From Sphingomonadaceae bacterium (GTDB lineage Bacteria; Pseudomonadota; Alphaproteobacteria; Sphingomonadales; Sphingomonadaceae), in NCBI GenBank assembly GCA_016742125.1, contig JACVCM010000025.1, positions 1 to 36,719 on the forward strand: a stretch of DNA of 36,719 nt. The letters are read 5' to 3'. The translations under genes and the position numbers were made by a program. This document shows positions 24,595 through 32,540 of the stretch, piece by piece. Positions within the stretch are counted from its first letter, which is position 1. Each line of letters opens with the position of its first letter. Below the pieces are notes generated by a model, which worked only from the letters and a program-made list of their open reading frames with translations, was not told the origin of the DNA and did no database searches.

Positions 24595-25335
24595 TCAGGA
24601 TGTCACCTCCGAAGCAAGCTTTTCTGCAATATATTGCGCCATCTCGGCCAATATGGCTGCAAATCTTTCCTGCCCGGAGGCAAATTCGATTAAATCTTGC
24701 CTGATTTCGACCCCGACATAGGGAATGTCATTTGCCTCGGCATGGCGGTTCATGGTCGCGTTGAGCTGCTTGCCGGAATAGGGAAGCTGGTCACCGACCA
24801 CCAGACCTTCACCCTCCAGTCGCTCTATCGCCAGATTGGCCGCAACATCATAGTCATTGTAAAGAATGCCGACTTCCCATGGCCGGTGACCATGCGGCTC
24901 GCTTTCCAGCCGCGGCGTAAAGCTGTGAACCGAAAGGATCAGCGCCGGCCGGTGCCGATGGAGCAGATCTTCAAGCTGGGCGTGATAGGAATGGAAATAG
25001 CGATCAAGACGGTCCTGTCGCGCCGCCGCGTCGATCAGGTTCCCGGGTATGGGGACGCCATCGCTCGACACAGGAATGGCGCTTTCATCATCCGGATAGC
25101 GGTTCAGGTCAACGACAAGCCGCGAATAGGACGCCAGAAAGGCAGCAAATCCCGACAAATCGACAAGGTAAGTCGCGACTTCGGCAACTCCGATATCATA
25201 GGCGATGTGCTTTTCCAGCAGCCGGGCGTCAATGCCGAGATCGATGTCATCGGGAACAATGTTCGAGGCATGGTCGCATATAACGAGTATGCCGTCGGTC
25301 GTGGGGCTACCCAATATCGTCCAAGGTTCGCTCAT
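24595..25335 (-). CDS. N-formylglutamate amidohydrolase family protein
   Basis: A zinc-dependent hydrolase family (PF05013) whose characterised members cleave N-formylglutamate in histidine breakdown; HutG-like. The 246 residues show ICDHASNIVP (metal-binding Asp/His), EKHIAYDIG, the ASYSRLVVDLNR segment and HSFTP with a further metal-ligand His. ATG 25335 overlaps the ispE stop as ATGA and gives the normal N-terminus; the frame continues upstream within ispE. No other hut genes are nearby, so the physiological substrate may be different. Confidence 0.85.
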   Translation of the reverse strand: MSEPWTILGSPTTDGILVICDHASNIVPDDIDLGIDARLLEKHIAYDIGVAEVATYLVDLSGFAAFLASYSRLVVDLNRYPDDESAIPVSSDGVPIPGNLIDAAARQDRLDRYFHSYHAQLEDLLHRHRPALILSVHSFTPRLESEPHGHRPWEVGILYNDYDVAANLAIERLEGEGLVVGDQLPYSGKQLNATMNRHAEANDIPYVGVEIRQDLIEFASGQERFAAILAEMAQYIAEKLASEVTS

Positions 25336-26168
25336 CGCAGGAAGGATGCCATTGTCCACCATTGCGGGCAAGCAGAAGCTATTCTGGCTTGCGCAGCGTC
25401 CCGGGTGACAACATCCTCGAAAATCGAAAAGCAGGTCGCGCCCGAACCCGACATCCGCGTCAATATGGCGCCTGTGCCATCCAGCATTGCCAGTACAGCC
25501 GCAATATCGGGGCACAGGCGCACTGCCGGCGTCTGGAGATCATTGCGCCCTGATGCCGCGTCCAGCCACGGCATCGACGATCCCAGTTCGCCCCGGTCGA
25601 TACCGTCCCAGGCATTGAATACCGCGCTGGTGGCGACTGGAAGGAGCGGATTAACCAGCAAAAGCGGCCTACCACGAATATCTCTGTCATCGACAGGGAT
25701 GAGTGTTGTTCCCGTCCCGCCGCCATAGACGCTATGGCTGCGGACGCATGCAGGGATGTCGGCGCCGAGGGGTCCCAGCAGTTGTTCAAGTTCCCCGTCT
25801 TCGGCCCCGATGCCCCATAAGCGGTTCAGCAAGCGGGCGGTCGCCGCCGCGTCGGCCGAACCGCCACCGATTCCCGATGCGACCGGAAGCAGTTTATTGA
25901 GCGACAAATGCGCGCCTGCTGCGACGGCGAAGCGCCCTTGCACTGCTTTTGCAGCCCGAACCACCAGATTATCGGTGTCGCTCAACCCATCGGCAAAAGG
26001 CCCTGTTATCGTCAGCCTGATGCTGTCGGACAGCACGCCATCCAGAATGTCGCCATCTTCGGCAAAGGCGAACAATGTTTCGAGATCGTGATAGCCATCG
26101 GACCGCTTTCGCCGGACGTGAAGGGCGAGGTTTACCTTGGCATATGCCGTTTCGGTCAAGGCCGACAT
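25332..26168 (-). CDS. ispE: 4-diphosphocytidyl-2-C-methyl-D-erythritol kinase
   Basis: IspE phosphorylates CDP-methylerythritol in the non-mevalonate isoprenoid pathway. The 278 residues are a GHMP kinase: AYAKVNLALHVRRKRSDGYHDLETLF at the start, the ATP loop LPVASGIGGGSADAAA, and a late MSGSGATCFSIF motif. ATG 26168 shares one base with the TPR gene stop, and the far longer open frame upstream belongs to the overlap with that gene. Both ends overlap neighbours, so it is embedded in a tightly coupled chain. Confidence 0.94.
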   Translation of the reverse strand: MSALTETAYAKVNLALHVRRKRSDGYHDLETLFAFAEDGDILDGVLSDSIRLTITGPFADGLSDTDNLVVRAAKAVQGRFAVAAGAHLSLNKLLPVASGIGGGSADAAATARLLNRLWGIGAEDGELEQLLGPLGADIPACVRSHSVYGGGTGTTLIPVDDRDIRGRPLLLVNPLLPVATSAVFNAWDGIDRGELGSSMPWLDAASGRNDLQTPAVRLCPDIAAVLAMLDGTGAILTRMSGSGATCFSIFEDVVTRDAAQARIASACPQWWTMASFLR

Positions 26169-27802
26169 CAGCGGCGACCGTCGGACAGTCCGATGTCGAT
26201 TTTCTCCGAAAGCCGCACTGCATCTTCTCCGTCGCTGCCTAGGCGCGCGGCGCGCCAAGCAAAGCGTGCTTCCCTACGACGGCCGTAGGCCCAATATGCA
26301 TCGCCCAAATGCTCGTTGATCGCCACATCCGATACCGCCGCCTTTGCTGCCTTTTCGAGCAATGGTATCGCCGATGCAACATCGCCGCGCAGATAATAGG
26401 CCCACCCGAGGGAATCGGTTATCGCGCTTGAAGTCGGTTCCAGCCTGTGCGCGCGTTCCACAAAGGCAATCGCGGCATCGCTGGCACCGTTTCGCTCCAG
26501 CAGCGAATAACCGAGATAGTTGAGGGCTTGTGCGTTGTTGGGATCGACAATCAACAGTTTCTCAAGCTCGCTTCTGGCGGCAGGCCAGTCCCCTGCCCGG
26601 TCAAGTGCGGCGGCGAGCAGCAGACGGTAGCTAGCCTGCTGACGTACCGGCAGTTCCGCAAAATCCGCAGCTTCAGTCATTTCCCTGTAGCTTGCTGTAA
26701 CCAGTCCCATATTCCCGTCTGCCTCTTCAACCCTTGCGGACAGAAGTTTTAGGGCCACCGAATTGGGCTGGGCCTGCATGGCTTGTGCAACAGCCGCCCT
26801 GGCACCGGCAACATCGGCGGAAGCCAGCAGCAGGTCGACCCGGGATTCCAGGATATTCAGCCGGTAAGGAGAGGTCAGGGATTGTTGCGCCAGCAGGTTT
26901 AGCGCCTCGGCGGTCATCCGATTGGCGTGCATGGCGCCAGCAAGCGTTATCGCCACATTTGTTTGGGCCGGTGAAATCCAGTGGCCGATACGCGCCATGG
27001 TGAGGCCTTCTTCAGGCATGTCCTGCTCTATCAAGGCGCTTGCAATTCTTCCGTAGAGAGCGGCGAGTCCTCGATCTGCGGGTAGTTTTGCTGGCCCCGC
27101 GACCAACCCGTCAGGCGATCCGTTGGCCGACCGCATCAATGCATCGGCAAAGTCAGAATCCCCGCCACTTGCGGCCAATGTAGCTGCGCCTGCGATCATG
27201 ACGTCACGCACATGGTCCCCGGATTGTGTCGCGATGTCCCGAAGTCCCAGCTTGGCGCGGGCAAGCCTGCCCGAGGCCAGATCGAGATATATCCGCTGAT
27301 CGGCGGAATAATAAGCGAAGAGGCCGTCGGCTTCTGGGTCAGCTTCGGGTAAATCCGCATTCAGCCCCTGAGCAACACGTACCCAGCTTTTCAACATAGG
27401 TGACATGAAGGTCAGATTTTGGCCCTGTCCCAGCCGATCGGCGGCAAGGTCGGCCAATTTCCAGTTTTTCTGACGCCAGGCATCGGCAAAAAGGACCAGA
27501 GCGGTTTCATTGCTACCCGCATTGCGGAGCTCTATGGCCCGCGCTGCTCGCACCGCTGTCGCCATATCGCCGGAACGGATAGCACTGTCGAACAGCCGGT
27601 CGGCCAGAATTTCGCTGTCTGGTGCCTGCCGGTAAAGTTTCACATATCCGGTCAGCGCATCGCGATCGCGCTCGCCGATTTCGGCAATACGGGCGGAGAC
27701 ATATCGCACCGCCAGATCATCCTTCGGTGCAGTAGCCGACAAGGGCGTGGCCACCATCGCCGCGCCCCAAAGTAGCTTACATATTGGGATAATTCGGTCC
27801 AC
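26168..27802 (-). CDS. Tetratricopeptide repeat protein, probably exported
   Basis: The 544-residue protein has a short N-terminal hydrophobic segment (about residues 5-22, cleavage plausible after ATPLSATA) and then helical repeats. Clear TPR units occur near the C-terminus (NAQALNYLGYSLLERNGASDAAIAFVERAHRLEP and the following two), with more divergent ones before. TPRs bind other proteins, so an envelope scaffold or assembly role is likely, without a specific partner. The start is GTG 27802 with a strong GGAGGG upstream, both lying inside the coding end of the ETF-QO gene. It pairs with ETF-QO upstream and ispE downstream by overlaps. Confidence 0.83.
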   Translation of the reverse strand: MDRIIPICKLLWGAAMVATPLSATAPKDDLAVRYVSARIAEIGERDRDALTGYVKLYRQAPDSEILADRLFDSAIRSGDMATAVRAARAIELRNAGSNETALVLFADAWRQKNWKLADLAADRLGQGQNLTFMSPMLKSWVRVAQGLNADLPEADPEADGLFAYYSADQRIYLDLASGRLARAKLGLRDIATQSGDHVRDVMIAGAATLAASGGDSDFADALMRSANGSPDGLVAGPAKLPADRGLAALYGRIASALIEQDMPEEGLTMARIGHWISPAQTNVAITLAGAMHANRMTAEALNLLAQQSLTSPYRLNILESRVDLLLASADVAGARAAVAQAMQAQPNSVALKLLSARVEEADGNMGLVTASYREMTEAADFAELPVRQQASYRLLLAAALDRAGDWPAARSELEKLLIVDPNNAQALNYLGYSLLERNGASDAAIAFVERAHRLEPTSSAITDSLGWAYYLRGDVASAIPLLEKAAKAAVSDVAINEHLGDAYWAYGRRREARFAWRAARLGSDGEDAVRLSEKIDIGLSDGRR

Positions 27803-29417
27803 CGCCGCCCTCCGGCGTTACCCAGTTGATATTCTGGTTCGGGTCCTTGATGTCGCAGGTTTTGCAGTGAACGCAATTTTGCGCGTTGATCTGGTATCGG
27901 GGTTCCTTGCCCTCTTCCTCGATCCATTCATAGACACCGGCAGGGCAGTAACGTGTCGACGGTCCGGCAAATTCCTCGAACTCGCTGCGTTTCTGCAGAT
28001 CCATGTCGCGAACCTGCAAATGCACCGGCTGGTCTTCGGCATGATTGGTGTTCGATAGAAATACGGACGACAGCCTGTCGAAACTGAATACGCCATCGGG
28101 CTTGGGATAGGCGATGGGCGTCGCTGCATTCTTCTTTTTGAGCGCCTTGTGGTCCGGATGATGTTTCATCGTGAATGGCATGCGGATTCCGAAATTTTCG
28201 AGCCACATGTTGATACCGGACAACATCGTCCCCCAGAAGTTGCCATATTTCTCGACCAGAGGAAGCACATTACGAACGACCTGCAATTCCTTGTAAATCC
28301 AGCTATTATCGTAGCCGGACTGATATGCGGTCAGTTCATCATGCTCGCGGCCTGCCGCAAGCGCCTCGACCGCCGCATCTGCCGCCAGCATCCCCGACTT
28401 CATCGCGGTATGCGTGCCTTTGATCCGCGGCACATTCAGGAAACCTGCAGTGCAGCCGATAAGAGCGCCGCCCGGAAACGCCAGTTTCGGCACCGACTGG
28501 AACCCGCCGTCGCTAATCGCCCGCGCACCATAAGAAACGCGCTTGCCCCCTTTAAGGATTTTCTGGATTTCGGGGTGCGTTTTCCAGCGCTGAAGCTCTT
28601 CAAATGGCGACAGATAGGGGTTGGAATAGTTCAGCCAGACCACAAAGCCCAATGCGACCTGATTGTTCGCCTGATGATAGAGAAACGCACCCCCATTGGC
28701 GTCGGTTAACGGCCAGCCTTGACTGTGAATCACCCTGCCAGGCGAATGTTGTTCGGCAGGTATGTCCCATAACTCCTTGAGACCAATTCCATAAACCTGC
28801 GGCTCACAATCCTTGTCGAGTGCGAATTGCGGTTTGAGCAATTTCGTCAAATGCCCGCGCACACCCTCTGCAAAGAAGGTGTATTTGGCGTGGAGTTCCA
28901 TGCCGGGCATGTAATCGCTCTTGTGGCTGCCATCGCGGGCGATGCCCATATCTCCAGTGGCGACACCTTTGACCGACCCGTCAGGATTGTAGAGAATTTC
29001 CGCTGCGGCAAAACCCGGGAATATCTCCACCCCGAGATTTTCCGCCTGGCCCGCAAGCCAGCGGCACAAATTGCCCAGCGAACCCGTATATGTCCCCTTG
29101 TTGTGCATGAAACCCGGGGTCAGGAAATGCGGCATGTTGAACTTGCCGCTTTTGGTCATGATCCAGTGCTGATTGTCATTCACGGGAACGTCCGCGAGTG
29201 GACAGCCCTGGTCGCGCCAGTCCGGAATTAGCTCATCAAGAGCCTTGGGATCGATTACCGCGCCCGACAGGATGTGGGCACCGACTTCCGATCCCTTTTC
29301 AAGAATGCAAACGCTGGTATCGGGCGATTTCTGCTTGATCCGGATAGCGGCGGAAAGGCCCGCGGGTCCTGCACCCACGATTACTACGTCATAGGGCATC
29401 GATTCCCGTTCACTCAT
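27777..29417 (-). CDS. Electron transfer flavoprotein-ubiquinone oxidoreductase
   Basis: This inner-membrane-associated enzyme passes electrons from reduced ETF, and so from fatty acid and amino acid acyl-CoA dehydrogenases, to ubiquinone. The 546 residues have the FAD motif VVIVGAGPAGLSAAI near the start, the GCTAGFLNVPRIKGTHTAMKSG region that contacts FAD and quinone, and the C-terminal 4Fe-4S site with the cysteines of RYCPAG and NCVHCKTCDIKDPNQNINW. ATG 29417 gives the standard start. It heads the long minus-strand chain; the ETF subunits themselves are not in this window. Confidence 0.95.
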   Translation of the reverse strand: MSERESMPYDVVIVGAGPAGLSAAIRIKQKSPDTSVCILEKGSEVGAHILSGAVIDPKALDELIPDWRDQGCPLADVPVNDNQHWIMTKSGKFNMPHFLTPGFMHNKGTYTGSLGNLCRWLAGQAENLGVEIFPGFAAAEILYNPDGSVKGVATGDMGIARDGSHKSDYMPGMELHAKYTFFAEGVRGHLTKLLKPQFALDKDCEPQVYGIGLKELWDIPAEQHSPGRVIHSQGWPLTDANGGAFLYHQANNQVALGFVVWLNYSNPYLSPFEELQRWKTHPEIQKILKGGKRVSYGARAISDGGFQSVPKLAFPGGALIGCTAGFLNVPRIKGTHTAMKSGMLAADAAVEALAAGREHDELTAYQSGYDNSWIYKELQVVRNVLPLVEKYGNFWGTMLSGINMWLENFGIRMPFTMKHHPDHKALKKKNAATPIAYPKPDGVFSFDRLSSVFLSNTNHAEDQPVHLQVRDMDLQKRSEFEEFAGPSTRYCPAGVYEWIEEEGKEPRYQINAQNCVHCKTCDIKDPNQNINWVTPEGGGGPNYPNM

Positions 29418-29531
29418 AGCCTTTATCCTTTACCCCGCATGATATTCGGGCCATCGCGATAATCGAACGACCTGCGGATATTGCCATGCCAAGCAATTGA
29501 CCCTGCCGTCAACCGGTGACTGAAAGAGAAT

Positions 29532-30287
29532 ATGGAGCAACAGGGGCAGCTTGCCGCATCGAAAATGCTAGCATCGCTTGTCGGCTGGTGGGAATTGGCA
29601 GGCGTTGACGGCGCCGTTGGCGATGCACCGATCAACTGGCTGGAGGAAGCTGCATCGACTGCCCCCTCGGTCGAGACGGCTACTCCACCGACCACAGCGC
29701 AGGCTTTCCCTGACATCCGGCCAAAAATCGATTGGCCATCGGACATTGAAAATCTGAAAGCTGCTATCGTGCGAGGCGATGCGCTGCCTGGAAATGACTT
29801 TGGCAATGCCTTTGTTTCACCATCTGGTGCGGGTTCCAATGGTGTCATGGTCATCTCCGACCTTCCGGATCAGGATGAAACGGGTGCGGCTGTGCTGGGC
29901 AGTGGTAAAACCGGTCTTCTGCTGACGCGTATGTTGGCAGCGATAGGTATCGGGCTTGGGGATTGCTACTGGACGGCGCTGGCAACAACCATCCCGCCGA
30001 CTGGCGAGGTCCCCGAAAATGCTTTGAAAGAACTCGCCGCTTTTTGCCAGCACCAGATCGCGATTGTCAGGCCATCTGCGCTCATTTTGCTCGGTTCGTC
30101 GGCAAGCAAGGCTCTGCTGGGCGAAGAACTCCTGCAGGCACGACAAAATTTAGGGAATATTAACCACGATGGCAGAAACATGGCTGCCCTGACGACATTT
30201 CATCCGCGAACCTTGATTGCGCGGCCCGCCTTGAAGGCGCAGGCGTGGAAGGATTTGCAGATGTTTGCAAAGAGGGCCGGTTCGTGA
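29532..30287 (+). CDS. Divergent uracil-DNA glycosylase superfamily protein
   Basis: The 251-residue product matches the UDG fold in its overall pattern: a glycine-rich SGKTGLLLTRMLAAIGI segment, DCYWTALATTIPP (equivalent to the NxxxxRPP region), ALILLGSSASKALLG and a late TTFHPRTLIARP motif in place of HPSYLLR. The usual motif A GEAPG-E-D is replaced by ISDLPDQDE, and the N-terminal CxxC that helps hold the 4Fe-4S cluster in family 4 is absent; only two cysteines remain. An N-terminal low-complexity linker of about 70 residues precedes the domain. It may be an inactive or altered-specificity member. It overlaps the next gene by four bases. Confidence 0.75.
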   Translation: MEQQGQLAASKMLASLVGWWELAGVDGAVGDAPINWLEEAASTAPSVETATPPTTAQAFPDIRPKIDWPSDIENLKAAIVRGDALPGNDFGNAFVSPSGAGSNGVMVISDLPDQDETGAAVLGSGKTGLLLTRMLAAIGIGLGDCYWTALATTIPPTGEVPENALKELAAFCQHQIAIVRPSALILLGSSASKALLGEELLQARQNLGNINHDGRNMAALTTFHPRTLIARPALKAQAWKDLQMFAKRAGS

Positions 30288-32026
30288 AAAAGCATGCGTG
30301 TCTGTTCATAGGCTTGATGATCAGCCCATTTGTTTCTGCTCACGCGAACACGAGTGAAGGTTTCAGGGCCATTGTTTCGGCCCAACCTGCACCGACCGTG
30401 CTGAGCAAATCCGAACAGCTCGCCTATTCGGAAATCTACGCGGCAATCCGCGCCCAAAAATGGGATGATGCAGCCAGGTTGATCGATCGCATGCCTTCCG
30501 GACCGATGGCGGCAATGGCGCGTGCCGAACTATATCTGGCGCCCAACAGCCCGAAAGTGGATGCGGCGCAGTTACAGGCATTGTTGCAATCGGCGCCTTA
30601 TCTGCCACAGGCAGAGCAGCTTGAGACCATGGCCCGCAAGCGCGGCGCCGATGCCCTTCCCGACCGTCCCGGGATTCGGCGTTTTTCCTGGCTCGGCGGC
30701 GCGCCAAAGCGCGACCTGCCGAACAATGTGGCGAGCGATGCTCTACGTTCGGAGCTACAGAATTTCATCAAGAATGACGATCCGGTGTCAGCCGAGAGAC
30801 TTCTTGAAAGCAGGGCTGGTGAACTCTCCGCCGACGCGTTGACCGAACTGCGCTACCGGGTGGCCTGGTCCTATTATATCGAGAATGACGATGCGTCAGC
30901 TCGCCGGCTGGCGGGAATTGCACGGGCGGCGGGGGGCGAATGGGGAATTCAGGCGGCCTGGGCCTATGGTCTCGCGTCCTGGCGGCTCAAGGATTACCCG
31001 GCGGCGTTTGAAGCGTTCGACACGGTGTCAAGGCTGGCAGGCAATGACGATTTGCGATCCGCCGGTCTGTTCTGGAGCGCACGTGCAGCGATGGCTTCGA
31101 ACCAGCCGCACCAGTTTCAGTCGCGAATGCAGGGCGCGGCGCAATTGCCCGAAACATTTTACGGTCTGCTTGCTTCTGAATCCCTGGGTATGGAACCGAT
31201 TGCCCGGAAAGCGGCCAAGATATCGAAACTGGACTGGAACAGCCTGAAGACCCAACAAAATGCGGTGCTTGCGGTTGGCCTGACGGAAATCGGAGAGACC
31301 AAGCTGGCCGATCAGGCGCTGCGCCATCAAGCCAGAATCGGCGATGCAAGGCAGCATTCCAATCTTGCTCAACTGGCAGGCTCTCTGAACCTTGCATCCA
31401 CGCAGTTCTGGATGGGCCACTACGGCCCGTCGCGCGACCAGAGCAATGCCATGGCCCGATACCCCATGCCCAGCTGGGAACCGACCGGTGGCTGGCGAGT
31501 GTCGCCTTCGCTGGTTTATGCGCATGCGTTGCAGGAATCCAACTTCAGGACCGACGTTATCAGCCCTGCCGGTGCACGCGGCCTGATGCAGGTACGCCCC
31601 GGGACCGCAAGCGACCTGGCGCGCGCGCGTGGTGCAAGTTTTGCTGCATCGGAATTGGACAGGCCCGCGGTCAATCTCGAATATGGCCAGTCCTATCTTG
31701 AAAAACTGCGCGATATGCCAGCGACCGGAGGGCTTTTGCCCAAGGTAATCGCTGCTTACAATGCCGGTCCTGTGCCGGTTGCGCGATGGAATAGCGAAAT
31801 CCGCGATAACGGCGATCCGCTGTTGTTCATAGAATCGATTCCTTATTGGGAAACGCGGGGCTATGTCTCGATCATCCTGCGGAATTACTGGATATATGAA
31901 ATGCGTGAAAACAAGGCATCGGGCAGCCTGAACGGCCTCGCACAATATCTCTGGCCCAGATTTCCCGATGCCAATGGTCATGTCGTTGCCAAGCGCGCCA
32001 ACGGAGGCAGCATTGCCGCTCGATGA
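30284..32026 (+). CDS. Soluble lytic murein transglycosylase (Slt-type)
   Basis: A periplasmic enzyme that cleaves peptidoglycan glycan strands to 1,6-anhydromuropeptides. The 580 residues start with a signal peptide (KKHACLFIGLMISPFVSAHA), continue with a long alpha-superhelical region (about 40-420) and end with the SLT catalytic domain: HALQESNFRTDVISPAGARGLMQV (catalytic Glu) and AYNAGPVPVARW. GTG 30284 overlaps the preceding stop as GTGA and starts the signal peptide correctly; the frame upstream lies within the glycosylase gene. The end overlaps the moaB start by 14 bases. The link with the UDG-like gene is positional only. Confidence 0.92.
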   Translation: MKKHACLFIGLMISPFVSAHANTSEGFRAIVSAQPAPTVLSKSEQLAYSEIYAAIRAQKWDDAARLIDRMPSGPMAAMARAELYLAPNSPKVDAAQLQALLQSAPYLPQAEQLETMARKRGADALPDRPGIRRFSWLGGAPKRDLPNNVASDALRSELQNFIKNDDPVSAERLLESRAGELSADALTELRYRVAWSYYIENDDASARRLAGIARAAGGEWGIQAAWAYGLASWRLKDYPAAFEAFDTVSRLAGNDDLRSAGLFWSARAAMASNQPHQFQSRMQGAAQLPETFYGLLASESLGMEPIARKAAKISKLDWNSLKTQQNAVLAVGLTEIGETKLADQALRHQARIGDARQHSNLAQLAGSLNLASTQFWMGHYGPSRDQSNAMARYPMPSWEPTGGWRVSPSLVYAHALQESNFRTDVISPAGARGLMQVRPGTASDLARARGASFAASELDRPAVNLEYGQSYLEKLRDMPATGGLLPKVIAAYNAGPVPVARWNSEIRDNGDPLLFIESIPYWETRGYVSIILRNYWIYEMRENKASGSLNGLAQYLWPRFPDANGHVVAKRANGGSIAAR

Positions 32027-32540
32027 GAGCCTTATGTTCAAGCCGGTCAACATTGCTTTGCTGACCGTTTCGGACACGCGGGGGGCAGAGGACGATACCA
32101 GCGGCGATATCCTTGCCCAACGTATTACCGAAGCAGGGCACAAGATTATCGAGCGCGCGATCCTGCGTGACGATACCGCAATGATCACCGCGCGGCTGCA
32201 TAACTGGATCGACGACGACAATATCGATGTGGTGATCTCGACGGGTGGAACCGGCCTGACCGGACGCGACGTGACGCCTGAAGCACTTGACCGGGTAAAA
32301 ACCAAGGATATTCCGGGATTTGGAGAGCTTTTTCGCTGGCTCAGTTATGCCAGCATCGGCACATCCACCATCCAGTCGCGCGCCTGCGCGGTGTTGGCGC
32401 GCGGGACTTACATTTTCGCATTACCAGGCTCGAATGGCGCAGTGAAAGATGGCTGGGACCAGATACTGGTCCATCAACTCGACAGCCGCCACAAGCCATG
32501 CAACTTTGTGGAACTCATGCCGAGATTGCGAGAAACTTAA
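32013..32540 (+). CDS. moaB: Molybdenum cofactor biosynthesis protein MoaB/MogA-like
   Basis: A molybdopterin-adenylation family protein. The 175 residues show the N-terminal VNIALLTVSDTRGAEDDTSG, the DVVISTGGTGLTGRDVTPEAL signature that binds molybdopterin, and ARGTYIFALPGSNGAVKDGW. The start is TTG 32013, six bases after GGAGG and inside the end of the transglycosylase gene; the N-terminus MPLDESLMFKPV then matches family members. ATG 32034 is a weaker alternative. No other moa or moe genes are here. The stop overlaps by four bases the end of the convergent histidine kinase gene. Confidence 0.91.
   Translation: MPLDESLMFKPVNIALLTVSDTRGAEDDTSGDILAQRITEAGHKIIERAILRDDTAMITARLHNWIDDDNIDVVISTGGTGLTGRDVTPEALDRVKTKDIPGFGELFRWLSYASIGTSTIQSRACAVLARGTYIFALPGSNGAVKDGWDQILVHQLDSRHKPCNFVELMPRLRET

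Noticed and set aside
24697..25728. Plus-strand open frame of 343 codons opposite the amidohydrolase and ispE genes
   Set aside because: Shadow frame: no motifs, crosses two real coupled genes, no ribosome site.
31028..32305. Minus-strand open frame of 425 codons opposite the lytic transglycosylase and moaB
   Set aside because: It lies fully opposite two well-supported genes, shows no recognisable motif, and is the usual by-product of GC-rich codon bias.
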